Below, one piece after another: positions 18,183-26,216 of a stretch of DNA of 64,000 nt. Under the pieces are notes generated by a model, which saw nothing but the letters and a program-made list of their open reading frames with translations, did not search any database and had not been told where the DNA came from. This stretch comes from Streptomyces sp. P9-A2 (lineage in GTDB: Bacteria > Actinomycetota > Actinomycetes > Streptomycetales > Streptomycetaceae): positions 5,952,001-6,016,000 of the forward strand of contig NZ_JAZIFX010000001.1 of NCBI RefSeq assembly GCF_036634175.1, given 5' to 3'. The position numbers were made by a program, and so were the translations under genes. Each line of letters begins with the position of its first letter. Within the stretch, counting starts at the first letter, position 1.

Positions 18183-19939
18183 GCGGCGAAGAGAACAAGC
18201 CGGACCTGCACCAGGAGGAGCGGCGGGAGGCGCTGGCACAGAACAAAATGCTCGACGCCGTCACGAACATGACCAGCCTCGTCGTCAGCCCATTGGGTTC
18301 GGTCCGGGGCATCCACTTCGGTTCCACGAGCTTCGAGAACTACGACCTCAACCAGATGATCGACATCGTCGAGTCCGCCAATCCGGAACTCCTGGAGTCC
18401 GCCGGCACCGCCCTCGTCGACGCCCGTGACGCCATCCAGAAGGCCGCCGACGAACTCAAGGACAATCTCCTTGGCGACATCGACTGGAAGGGCGAGTCCC
18501 AGACCGCCTTCACCAAATGGGCCACCAGCCTCGTCAGGACCGCCGAAGGCATCGCCGACTACGCCGAGGTCGTCGGCACCCAGGTCATGGCCGCCGGCTC
18601 CGGCCTCGCCTCCGTCCGCAAGTCCATGCCTCCGCGCGACAACCGCACCGACCCCAAACTGGTCAAGGAGATCCCCGAGGCCAAGCAGGTCGAGAGCAAC
18701 GACGAGTACACGGCAGCGGTGAAGGCGGAGGACCACCGCCAGGAAGCCATCAACCAGATGTACCGGCTGGCGTCGTTCTACACGGTGTCAGCGGGAACGA
18801 TGGCGAAGGAGGAGGAACCGGTCTTCCCGAAGATGCCGGATGCGGGGGTGCCGCCGCCGTCGGGCGGTGACCGAGTGGATCCTCCTCGGGAGCGGGAGGT
18901 CCCGGGACTCCCAGGGATCGGTGACTCGGCAACCGTGGACCGAGAGTCGGTTAATTCCCCTGCCGGGCGGTCCCAGTCAACAGGGGGTCTAGCACCCGCC
19001 GCCAAGGAGACCGTCGATCCCGTTGTACGTCCAGACCGGCGAGTCGGTACGGAGATCAACAGCGTTGGTGTATTGCCGCCGCAGGAAGCCTTGAAACCGG
19101 CCACGGCCACACCGCCGGCAACAGCTGGTCCCGTTGGTCAGCAGGGACCGATTCCTCCCATCGCCACCAGAGTGGTCCCACCAGCCTTTCGCGGGACCGC
19201 CGGACGAACCACGGGACCCAGCGGCGTGCCCGCGGTCAAGAGTCCCCCTCCGGCGCAGGGCCGAGCCGGAGGCGCGGCAGGCAATGGCCCGGCAGCTCGT
19301 ACGGGACCTGGTCCCGTGGGCCAGAACCCACGTGCCGCCATGCCGGGGCCGGTGGGAAGCCGTGGGAATGGCCCGCTGGGGCAAGTGGGACGTACCGCCG
19401 TGCCGGGGCAGTCAGGGAGCCACGGAACTGGTCCCGTGGGACGTGGCGTCGTCGGTGGGGTACCGAAGCCCACTGGACCGGTGCCCGGACAGGTCGGCGG
19501 TTTCCCCCGCGGCCCTGTGAGCGCCATGGGAGCCTCACCGGCCAGCCGCAGTGGCCCCGGGCGCAGTAGCGACGGCATTGTCGGCGGACGGCCTGTCATG
19601 GGTGCTGCGCCTGGCGGAAACGGCTCCAAGCTGCCGCGCGGCACGGTCATCGGTGGTGAAGGCGCATCCGGCCCGCGCGTGACCGGACAAAGGACCGGTC
19701 AACACGGGGTGATCGGAACGCCTCCTACGACATCGAACACAGGGCGGGCGTCCCGTCGTTCCGTCGGCAGCTCTGACGGTGTCGTCGGAATGCCCAATGG
19801 AAGGGTTTCCGGCACAAGGAACAGCGGACGCCCCTCTGAGGGCTCCGGGGCTCAACGTGGTGCCACGGGCAACCGCAGCTCCGGTGCGGATCGTTCACGT
19901 CGCGATGAGCGACGTAGCGACACCTCGGCGACCGACTGA
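18179..19939 (+). CDS. PPE/WXG-like secretion substrate with long Gly/Pro-rich tail
   Basis: 586 residues. The first ~220 are helical, with a WxG-like hairpin (GDIDWKGESQTAFTKWATSL, about residues 100-119) and a following helix up to NQMYRLASFYTVSAGT. The remainder (about 225-586) is disordered, rich in Gly, Pro, Arg and Ser with repeated GPVG, GNGP and RGTVIGG-type units; such proteins are often mis-named IF-2. There is no signal peptide, which fits type VII export. The ATG at 18179 overlaps the preceding small gene; the frame is open upstream but that sequence belongs to the other gene. It lies between the two mycosin genes. Confidence 0.8.
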   Translation: MSGEENKPDLHQEERREALAQNKMLDAVTNMTSLVVSPLGSVRGIHFGSTSFENYDLNQMIDIVESANPELLESAGTALVDARDAIQKAADELKDNLLGDIDWKGESQTAFTKWATSLVRTAEGIADYAEVVGTQVMAAGSGLASVRKSMPPRDNRTDPKLVKEIPEAKQVESNDEYTAAVKAEDHRQEAINQMYRLASFYTVSAGTMAKEEEPVFPKMPDAGVPPPSGGDRVDPPREREVPGLPGIGDSATVDRESVNSPAGRSQSTGGLAPAAKETVDPVVRPDRRVGTEINSVGVLPPQEALKPATATPPATAGPVGQQGPIPPIATRVVPPAFRGTAGRTTGPSGVPAVKSPPPAQGRAGGAAGNGPAARTGPGPVGQNPRAAMPGPVGSRGNGPLGQVGRTAVPGQSGSHGTGPVGRGVVGGVPKPTGPVPGQVGGFPRGPVSAMGASPASRSGPGRSSDGIVGGRPVMGAAPGGNGSKLPRGTVIGGEGASGPRVTGQRTGQHGVIGTPPTTSNTGRASRRSVGSSDGVVGMPNGRVSGTRNSGRPSEGSGAQRGATGNRSSGADRSRRDERRSDTSATD

Positions 19940-19965
19940 CCGGACTGAAGAAGGACGACAGGGGA

Positions 19966-21252
19966 ATGGTGTCAAGGTTCAGCCGACGCGTTAAACAGAG
20001 CGCGCCCGCCTGGAGGCGTCACAGAAGATGGGGTGCTGGCGCCTGCTCAGTACTTGGGGCTGTGGTCATCCTCTCGGCAGGTCTGACGTCCGGTGCAGCA
20101 TCTGCAGACGCCCAGTCGCAGCAGTGGTACCTGTCGGCGATGAAAGTCGATGAGATGTGGAAGGTGAGCACCGGAAAGGGAGTCAAGGTTGCGGTCATCG
20201 ACTCTGGTGTCAACCCTGAAACTCCGTCCCTGAAAGGGCAGGTGCTCGCGGACGAAGTGCCACAAGCTGTCGCTTATGGGGCCACTGATGATTACGATGG
20301 TCATGGCACAACCATGGCGGAACTGATCGCTGGTACCGGCGCGGACGGAGGCATAAAGGGGCTTGCTCCCGGAGCCAGAATCGTACCTTACCGGATTGTT
20401 TTCACCGATGTCCTGAAGGACAAGGCGGAGATAAGCAAGACTCCCAACCCGGCCGAGGCGATCAGAGCCGCTGCTGACAGCGATGCCGAAATCATCAGTA
20501 TGTCGTTTGGTGGCGGTGGCGACTCTGAAACGGAGGCTGCCGTAAAGTATGCCCAATCCAAGGGTAAGCTGATGTTCGCCTCCGTGGGAAATGACGCGGA
20601 AAAGAAGAGCCTCATTGGTTACCCGGCCGCCTATCCCTATGTAGTCGGTGTTGCCGCATCGGATGAGTCCGGGAAAGTCGCGAAGTTCTCGGAGTACGGA
20701 AACTACGTCGACTTGGCAGCTCCTGGACTGGACATGCCTGGCTGGTGCGACGCGACCTTCCGCTCGTATTGCGATCAGGGAGGAACAAGTGCCGCCACCG
20801 CCCTCACCTCCGCCGCTGCTGCCTTGATCTGGTCCGCCCATCCCGACTGGACCGCCAACCAGGTCCTCGCCAGCCTCATCGAGACCGCCGGCCGCAGTTG
20901 GGCCAAGGACGATCCGAGTGTTTACCTCGGCTACGGCCTGATCCGTCCGCGCAGGGTCCTGATGGACGAGGACTTCAAGCCCGGCCCGCCCGACACCGAC
21001 CCGCTCGCCAGGGAGAACGCCATAGGCCTCCTGGACGATTCGGGTAACCCCGTGGTCGCCTCCCCCTCACCGTCGCCCGAGCCCTCGAAGGAACCGGAAA
21101 CGTCGGATGGCGGTGACCAGACATCAACAGCCGCCTCCGACAAGGGGACTTCCGACAACACCACCCTCTGGGTAACCCTCGGAGCCGCAGCGGCGGTCCT
21201 GGTGATCGGGGGCGGCGCCTTCGCCGTGATCCGCTCACGACGACGCGCATAG
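19966..21252 (+). CDS. mycP: Type VII secretion-associated serine protease mycosin, copy 2
   Basis: 428 residues, with a Sec signal peptide (helix AGACSVLGAVVILSAGL, likely cut after ASA at 45-47), an S8 domain with Asp79 (VIDSGVN), His113 (DGHGTTM), Asn209 (SVGND) and Ser275 (GGTSAATA), a Ser/Pro-rich linker, and a C-terminal helix (LWVTLGAAAAVLVIGGGAFAV) ending RSRRRA. The triad is intact. The DNA of the first ~790 bases is clearly lower in GC than the rest of the gene and than mycP1 (hand-counted 60-base lines give 55-57% against 67% near the 3' end), with the change near 20760-20800, suggesting a recombined gene. The start ATG at 19966 has AGGGGA directly before it; AAGGA further up may be the real binding site. 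Confidence 0.92.
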   Translation: MVSRFSRRVKQSAPAWRRHRRWGAGACSVLGAVVILSAGLTSGAASADAQSQQWYLSAMKVDEMWKVSTGKGVKVAVIDSGVNPETPSLKGQVLADEVPQAVAYGATDDYDGHGTTMAELIAGTGADGGIKGLAPGARIVPYRIVFTDVLKDKAEISKTPNPAEAIRAAADSDAEIISMSFGGGGDSETEAAVKYAQSKGKLMFASVGNDAEKKSLIGYPAAYPYVVGVAASDESGKVAKFSEYGNYVDLAAPGLDMPGWCDATFRSYCDQGGTSAATALTSAAAALIWSAHPDWTANQVLASLIETAGRSWAKDDPSVYLGYGLIRPRRVLMDEDFKPGPPDTDPLARENAIGLLDDSGNPVVASPSPSPEPSKEPETSDGGDQTSTAASDKGTSDNTTLWVTLGAAAAVLVIGGGAFAVIRSRRRA

Positions 21253-21354
21253 AAAAGGCGCACACAACAGTCGGCCCCCGGCGCAGCCGACCACCCACCA
21301 CCACGCGGTGCCACACCGCACCGCACCACCGCTCTCACGAAAGGGACTGCCGAC

Positions 21355-21696
21355 ATGGCTGAAGGCCGCAAGCTTTACGAGGCCCAGGTAGAGAAGCTCC
21401 AGACGAACGTCGTCGACCGGTACGACTCGATCAGGCAGTCTCTCGCCCGCCTCCAGGGAACGATCGACATGATCGAGAAGAACTGGACGGGCCAGGGCGC
21501 CATCGCCTTCGACAAGAAGCAGACGGAGATCAACAGCCACATGGCCTCGATCGGCCGCATGCTCGACGACTTCCTCGAGGGCATCCAGCTGAACAAGGCC
21601 GACAAGCGCAAGCTCGAGGACCAGATCGAGGCCGACGTCGCCAAGATCTCGATGGACGACCTCGGCGGAAAGAGCTCGGCACTCAGCAGCTACTGA
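21355..21696 (+). CDS. WXG100 (Esx) protein with WTG turn
   Basis: 113 residues: two helices joined at the Trp44-Thr-Gly turn (EKNWTGQGAIAF), the standard helix-turn-helix hairpin of secreted Esx proteins. There is no signal peptide. It is encoded 49 bases before the second Esx gene, with which it should form a heterodimer secreted by the EccC machine. It lacks a clear C-terminal YxxxD/E signal and ends LGGKSSALSSY. One of this pair corresponds to EsxA and the other to EsxB of S. coelicolor; which is which I do not assign. Such a pair is known to be needed for normal sporulation in S. coelicolor. Confidence 0.92.
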   Translation: MAEGRKLYEAQVEKLQTNVVDRYDSIRQSLARLQGTIDMIEKNWTGQGAIAFDKKQTEINSHMASIGRMLDDFLEGIQLNKADKRKLEDQIEADVAKISMDDLGGKSSALSSY

Positions 21697-21745
21697 CGCG
21701 AGACCCCGAGAACGACCCGCCGGCTCTCAAGGAAACGAGGAAGAC

Positions 21746-22048
21746 ATGTCCGGAGCCCATTACGACGAACTCGCCGTCACCTACGGCACCATGGACGCGC
21801 TCGCCACCGAACTCGGCAACCAGGCCAAGAAGCTCGAGGAGGACCTCGAGGCCCTCAAGAAGGCCGTGCTGGACGCGGCCGCGGGCTGGGGCGGCGAGGC
21901 GTACGAGGAGTTCACCAAGAAGACCAAGGAGTGGGACCGTCACGCTTCCGGCATCCACCAGGCACTGGTCAGCATCGGCCAGCGCGTAGGCACTGCCGGC
22001 GGTGACTACCGCGGCGGCGACCTGAAGGGCGCCAGCTACTTCATGTAG
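21746..22048 (+). CDS. WXG100 (Esx) protein with WGG turn and C-terminal YxxxD motif
   Basis: Exactly 100 residues. The hairpin turn is Trp48-Gly-Gly (AAGWGGEAYEEF). The C-terminal tail contains Tyr88-Arg-Gly-Gly-Asp92, which matches the general YxxxD/E type VII export signal placed after the second helix, as in CFP-10. This protein is therefore likely to carry the export signal for the pair, while the WTG partner is carried along. It has a GGAAACGAGGAAG-type binding region upstream and is followed by a strong terminator, so the esx pair ends this transcription unit. Confidence 0.92.
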   Translation: MSGAHYDELAVTYGTMDALATELGNQAKKLEEDLEALKKAVLDAAAGWGGEAYEEFTKKTKEWDRHASGIHQALVSIGQRVGTAGGDYRGGDLKGASYFM

Positions 22049-22079
22049 GGCAACCGCGCACAGCGCACGCAGAAAGCGA

Positions 22080-22114
22080 ACAGGGTGGACACGCGCGGGA
22101 GGTGTCCACCCTGT
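22080..22114. terminator. Bidirectional terminator between the esx pair and the convergent operon
   Basis: Perfect 13-base arms (22080-22092 with 22102-22114, 9-base loop) lie between the esx gene stop at 22048 and the stop of the leftward gene at 22138. It serves both directions. Confidence 0.9.
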
Positions 22115-22137
22115 CCTCTGTCCACAATCCCGTCTTC

Positions 22138-23226
22138 TCAGCTTTCCGTAAGCGTGACGTCAGGGCAGGAGTACAGGTCGGCCGCAGAGGTGACGAAGGT
22201 GTTGAACGTGTTTCTTTTGACCTTCGGGACCCCATCGTGCTTGTCCGAAAGGGCGCCGGTGTACTCGCTGTTCCAATGAGCAGCGAAGTACACGTCGCCT
22301 TCGGCGCAGTGCAGAACGGCTTGGTCGAAGGAGGCGACACCGTGCCCGTTGGGCAGCTCGTGGAAACCGTAAGTGTCCTGAAGGGCCGCGTCGACCATGT
22401 CCCGGTCCGAGGTCGCGGCGAAGGAGACGGCGGCCCCGGCACTGCCGGCCAGGGTCAGATCGCACGCCCACACGTCCTTCGCGTCCTTGCTGATCTGCTC
22501 CTGATCGGGTTCGGCGACACCGGTGAGCACGGCGTCGTCGGGCAAGGAGAAGCCCGGCAGTCCGCACACCTTCCCGACGTCCGTTGTGCGCACGGCGTCA
22601 GGTGCGGCGAGTTCCGGTGAATCCTTCAGCGCCGGGGTGGTGCATCCGGCGTCCGCGGTGACTTTCCGCGCTACGCGGGTCAGAAGTTGGGCCAGCCCTT
22701 CCGGGTCGGCCTGGCCCTTCGTCACGGTGGCTTCGACGACGGACACACTGTCGCCGTCGGGCGGGACGATGAGGGCTCCCCGTATGTTGCCCACCTTGCC
22801 CCAGCACGACTTCGGCAGGACGACGTAACCCCCGGTAGGGGCCACGGCTCCGCTCGTTTCGCCCTTGAAGTAGGAACGTGCGCCGGGGTTCTTCCACACA
22901 TGAGTGGTGTACGGGAAGGGTCCGTCCTCGTTCGCGGTCGTCAAGGTGACTTGCTGGTCCGTGTCCCCGAGGAAGCGACTGGTGCGCTCGATCACGCACG
23001 TGAATTCTGGCTTGCCGGGGGAGCTTTGCACACGTCCTTCCGAGACCCGGCCCGAGGAATTCAGGGCACCCTGTGCGTCCGCAGACTCCACCCGCTGGTC
23101 GCAGAATGATGCCGACCCCAGCACATTCGTGTTCTGCCACATGTGCGCCGAGACAAGAGTACTGATGGCAACCAGCGTTCCCGCAGCGATGAGCAGTGAC
23201 TTCTTCCTGTGTGGACTGGGAGACAT
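22138..23226 (-). CDS. Membrane-anchored exported protein of cassette 2, unknown function
   Basis: 362 residues. A short basic start (MSPSPHRKK) and one hydrophobic helix (SLLIAAGTLVAISTLVSAHMW) make it an N-terminally anchored extracytoplasmic protein or one with a cleaved signal. The outer domain has many cysteines (for example SFCDQR, FTCVIE, KSCWGK, DAGCTT, KVCGLP, WACDLT, LHCAEG, YSCPD), suggesting several disulfides and a duplicated lobe. It is not a known family to me. I start at ATG 23226, 32 bases after the large WxG gene; the longer open frame overlaps that gene. It is the third and last gene of the operon 26022 to 22138. Its place next to a candidate secreted protein suggests a surface partner or immunity role, which is inference. 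Confidence 0.78.
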   Translation of the reverse strand: MSPSPHRKKSLLIAAGTLVAISTLVSAHMWQNTNVLGSASFCDQRVESADAQGALNSSGRVSEGRVQSSPGKPEFTCVIERTSRFLGDTDQQVTLTTANEDGPFPYTTHVWKNPGARSYFKGETSGAVAPTGGYVVLPKSCWGKVGNIRGALIVPPDGDSVSVVEATVTKGQADPEGLAQLLTRVARKVTADAGCTTPALKDSPELAAPDAVRTTDVGKVCGLPGFSLPDDAVLTGVAEPDQEQISKDAKDVWACDLTLAGSAGAAVSFAATSDRDMVDAALQDTYGFHELPNGHGVASFDQAVLHCAEGDVYFAAHWNSEYTGALSDKHDGVPKVKRNTFNTFVTSAADLYSCPDVTLTES

Positions 23227-23258
23227 GTGTGTATCGATTCCTTGTCTCGGGCTTGGGC

Positions 23259-25529
23259 TCAGCGGGACCGCAGAGCCTCGTACGCGGTCTGCCGTCCGGA
23301 AATATAACTCTGCTGGGCCTCGCCGGCGGCGTCCTCGGCGACCTCTGGGGCCAGGCTTCGTTCCTTGCCCCACCTGTCGAAGTAGCGGTCGATGTTGTCT
23401 TGCGCTACGTCGTTGCTCCGGTTCAATTCCTCCTTTGCCAAGGAACCCTCTTCTGCTTGTACTCCCGCCAGCCAGTTATTGAGAGAGATGTCCACCAGGC
23501 GTTGGGACATGTCTCCTACTATCGGAATATTGGTGATCATGCCGCCACCGATGTGGTAGCCGTAGAACCGTGTATCGGTTGCATCGGAAATCTTGTCGTC
23601 GTGTACGTCCATCTTTACGTCACCGCCGACGGCGTTAAGAGCACCGGTGACTTCGCCATACTTGCGGGCTTCGTTCAGGGCAGCGGTAGCGTTCGGGAAA
23701 TCTTTGTCCATCAGTTGCTCGGACATGTAACCCTGTTGCGCGTGATAAATGCGCTCGAAGTTCTGGATGTCGTCTGCTTCCGATACGCCACGCATCATGC
23801 GTATCAAGCTGCTGCGGCTGTTCTGAATCTGGGAATCCTCGCCATTCTCGTAGATTTCCGCCTCGCCGGCGCGGCCGCCCGGAGCGTCGCCGTTGATGGT
23901 CTCCACAACATCCGGTGAGTAGTCGGCAAGTGCCTGAGAGAGAGGCCCGCGCAAGGCGGCGTAGTCATCACCGGCCAGCAGTTCGTCGGCCTTCCCGGTG
24001 CGCGGCTCCTTCTTGTCCTCACCGAACGTGCCGTCAGCATGTCCGTAGTCCAAGAGGTTGACCGTGGCGTGCATGACACGGGCTTGCGCGGCCGTGTGGC
24101 GACTGAATTCGGTTCCATCGGCTCCCGCCACATTGCCCGTGGCGCCTGCGGCCAGCGCGAGTCCCAGTCCTGCTCGTACATCCTGGTCGAAAGTGTCCTC
24201 ACCCGTCACCTCGACCTTGCCCTGCCAACGAGTGGTGTCGACATGGTTCCAATCCCGCTCCGCGAGCAGGTACGTGAGGTTGCCGTTCTTTCCGTCGGGG
24301 CCTGGGTCGAGATAGCTGATGGTCGTGCTCGGGTCCTTGGCCATGATGCCCAGCACGCCGTCGAGCGGATCATTGGCGAACCAGCCGTCGTCCTTTCCAC
24401 TGAAGCGGCCACTGAGGTCCCATACGTCCGGGTCCCCGCCCTGTTTCTTGTCTTCGACGGCTCGAATGTCGGTGGCCAGGTCCTTGAGGAACTGCCCGGA
24501 GTATCCGTCGCCCGTTTGCATCAGAGTGACCAGGCTCTGGTAGCCACGCACTTGCTGACCGTGTCCGAAACCGACTGAAATTTTCTGGTTGGCGACGTCG
24601 AGATCGAACTTCTGGACACCGACCTTCTGCATGTCGGTGCGGAATTTCTTGTAGAAAGTGGAGTCGGGGTTCTTCGTCGCTGTCGCCAGGGAGCTGGCCA
24701 AGCCCTCCTGAAGACCCGCAAACGTTCCCCTGTCCTTGCCGCCGTGGCTGAGCGTGCTGAGCCGGTTGGTGAGCTTCATGGTCCCCGAAGCACCCAGACC
24801 GCTGAGGAGGGTTTGTGTGAACTCTTTGCTCTTGGCGTTGTCTCGGAACGCGCGGTCCAATTCGGCGAGTTGCGCGGCGGGGACCTTCTCGCCTCCCGCG
24901 ATCCTCGTGGCGATGTTCTCGGCGTTCTCGGCCTCGTACTTCTCGATGTCGCCCTTCGCCCGGCCGTTGAAGCCGTTGAACGTGCCGTCCTGGAGGTCGG
25001 TATCGACGACGACGGCGTTGAAGGCGATCTCGACGCCCTTGTCGGCGTCGGTGACGGCCTTGACGAGCTGGTCGATGCGGTCCTGCCAGGAGCGGACGCT
25101 CTTGCGGACGCTCTCCTGAAAATCGAGGTCGTGGCGGTAGGCGGTGCGTGTGCTCTCGCTGAGCCGTTGGGTGTCATAGGAGACGACGCCTTGCTCGGAC
25201 ACCTTCATGTCGTTGCCGATGGCATCTTGGCGGACCGCCCTGAGCTTGCCGCGGAGGTCGACGAACTGGGTGTGGGCGTCGCGCAGGAGGGAGGCGATGG
25301 CCTTCGCCTCGGTCTGGGCGTTTTGATACTCCGTCAGCGTGGTGTCGAAGCGCCAGTTGGCAGCGTCTGCGCTCAGCCCCAGCCAGGTCTGGCCCATGGA
25401 TATGCCGTGCACGTCCCGCTTGTAGGCCTTCTCCTGCTTGCTGAACTCCTTGGCCATGTCGTCCCAGCCGTCGGCTGCGCTGGTGAGCGTGGCCAGGTCG
25501 GTCGTCATGATCTCGTGGTACGTCGGCAT
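23259..25529 (-). CDS. Large protein with N-terminal WxG hairpin, candidate type VII substrate (cassette 2)
   Basis: 756 residues, no signal peptide. The first ~110 residues form an ESX-like helical hairpin with the turn Trp49-Leu-Gly51 (QTWLGLSADAANW) after the start MPTYHEIMTTDLATL. A long helix to about 190 follows, then a large, mainly helical domain containing GLGASG, NDPLDGVLGIMAKDP, YHAQQGYMSEQL and the tail ISGRQTAYEALRSR. The gene at 29055-31406 encodes a protein of the same layout, length and motifs, so they are paralogues. The catalytic role, if any, is unknown. The DNA has much lower GC than eccC (a 60-base line counted by hand gave 52% against 75%). The start ATG at 25529 lies 52 bases after the preceding small gene. 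Confidence 0.82.
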   Translation of the reverse strand: MPTYHEIMTTDLATLTSAADGWDDMAKEFSKQEKAYKRDVHGISMGQTWLGLSADAANWRFDTTLTEYQNAQTEAKAIASLLRDAHTQFVDLRGKLRAVRQDAIGNDMKVSEQGVVSYDTQRLSESTRTAYRHDLDFQESVRKSVRSWQDRIDQLVKAVTDADKGVEIAFNAVVVDTDLQDGTFNGFNGRAKGDIEKYEAENAENIATRIAGGEKVPAAQLAELDRAFRDNAKSKEFTQTLLSGLGASGTMKLTNRLSTLSHGGKDRGTFAGLQEGLASSLATATKNPDSTFYKKFRTDMQKVGVQKFDLDVANQKISVGFGHGQQVRGYQSLVTLMQTGDGYSGQFLKDLATDIRAVEDKKQGGDPDVWDLSGRFSGKDDGWFANDPLDGVLGIMAKDPSTTISYLDPGPDGKNGNLTYLLAERDWNHVDTTRWQGKVEVTGEDTFDQDVRAGLGLALAAGATGNVAGADGTEFSRHTAAQARVMHATVNLLDYGHADGTFGEDKKEPRTGKADELLAGDDYAALRGPLSQALADYSPDVVETINGDAPGGRAGEAEIYENGEDSQIQNSRSSLIRMMRGVSEADDIQNFERIYHAQQGYMSEQLMDKDFPNATAALNEARKYGEVTGALNAVGGDVKMDVHDDKISDATDTRFYGYHIGGGMITNIPIVGDMSQRLVDISLNNWLAGVQAEEGSLAKEELNRSNDVAQDNIDRYFDRWGKERSLAPEVAEDAAGEAQQSYISGRQTAYEALRSR

Positions 25530-25581
25530 GGGTCCCCGTGGTGCGCGTCGGCGTGAACGGTCGGTGGCGGGAGTGGGCAGC

Positions 25582-26022
25582 TCAGTAGGCGTCCAGGTTG
25601 GACGACTGGCGCACGCCCTGTCCGACGCCGAAGTCGGTGTTCTGGAAAAGGATGTTGGTGCTGCGCAGGGCTTCCTTTTCAGAACTCAGACGGGACATCA
25701 GGTTCTGCACCTGCTCACCCCAGGTCTTGTGCGCCTTCTTCAGCGCCGTGGAGGTGACCCACCCGTGGCCGTCCTTCGCGGCGAAGGCCTTGACCGCGGC
25801 GTTGGTCTCCTCGTCCGCCCAGTCGCCGGCCTTGCGGGTGTCGGGCTCGATGTTCTCCTCGATGGCCTTGGCCGCGGCCTTCTTCTGAGCGGGGCTGGAC
25901 GCCAGGTCCTTCCGGCCACCGCCCACAGGCCCCGGCGAGCTTCCTGGATCCGCCGGGTACTGATTCAGCCGCATACCGACCGGTTGCCCGGCCCCACCGA
26001 CGTTCCCGTACTGCTCCGCCAT
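25582..26022 (-). CDS. Small WG-motif partner protein of cassette 2
   Basis: 146 residues, first gene of the three-gene operon. A Gly/Pro-rich start contains the short motif MRLNQ, then come two helices, the second with KTWGEQVQNLMSRL. The protein at 31425-31901 has the same MRLNQ start and a WGSQV helix in the same relative place, next to the other large WxG gene. The pairing suggests a dedicated Esx-like partner or chaperone for the large protein's N-terminal hairpin. No named family is recognised. The start ATG at 26022 has GAAGG very close to it. Confidence 0.78.
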   Translation of the reverse strand: MAEQYGNVGGAGQPVGMRLNQYPADPGSSPGPVGGGRKDLASSPAQKKAAAKAIEENIEPDTRKAGDWADEETNAAVKAFAAKDGHGWVTSTALKKAHKTWGEQVQNLMSRLSSEKEALRSTNILFQNTDFGVGQGVRQSSNLDAY

Positions 26023-26157
26023 GCCTTCATGTCCCCGTCCACTCGATTGGCGTGCGCCCGACAGGCTAACAACCAGGCCGACTTGTGGATCACAAGGGCG
26101 TTCGTCCGCCGCGACCGTTGCCTGCCATCACCGACCAGGGCAGCACCCGAGCACCCC

Positions 26158-26186
26158 GTCCGTCACGCACTTCGTACGTGACGGAC
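26158..26186 (-). terminator. Terminator hairpin after the lipoprotein gene
   Basis: Perfect 10-base arms (26158-26167 with 26177-26186, 9-base loop) lie between the lipoprotein stop and the start of cassette 2. It separates the lipoprotein gene from the downstream operon, whose promoter must then lie between about 26023 and 26157. Confidence 0.7.
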
Positions 26187-26216
26187 CCACGAGTGACCGC
26201 CCGCACAGGGGCGGCA

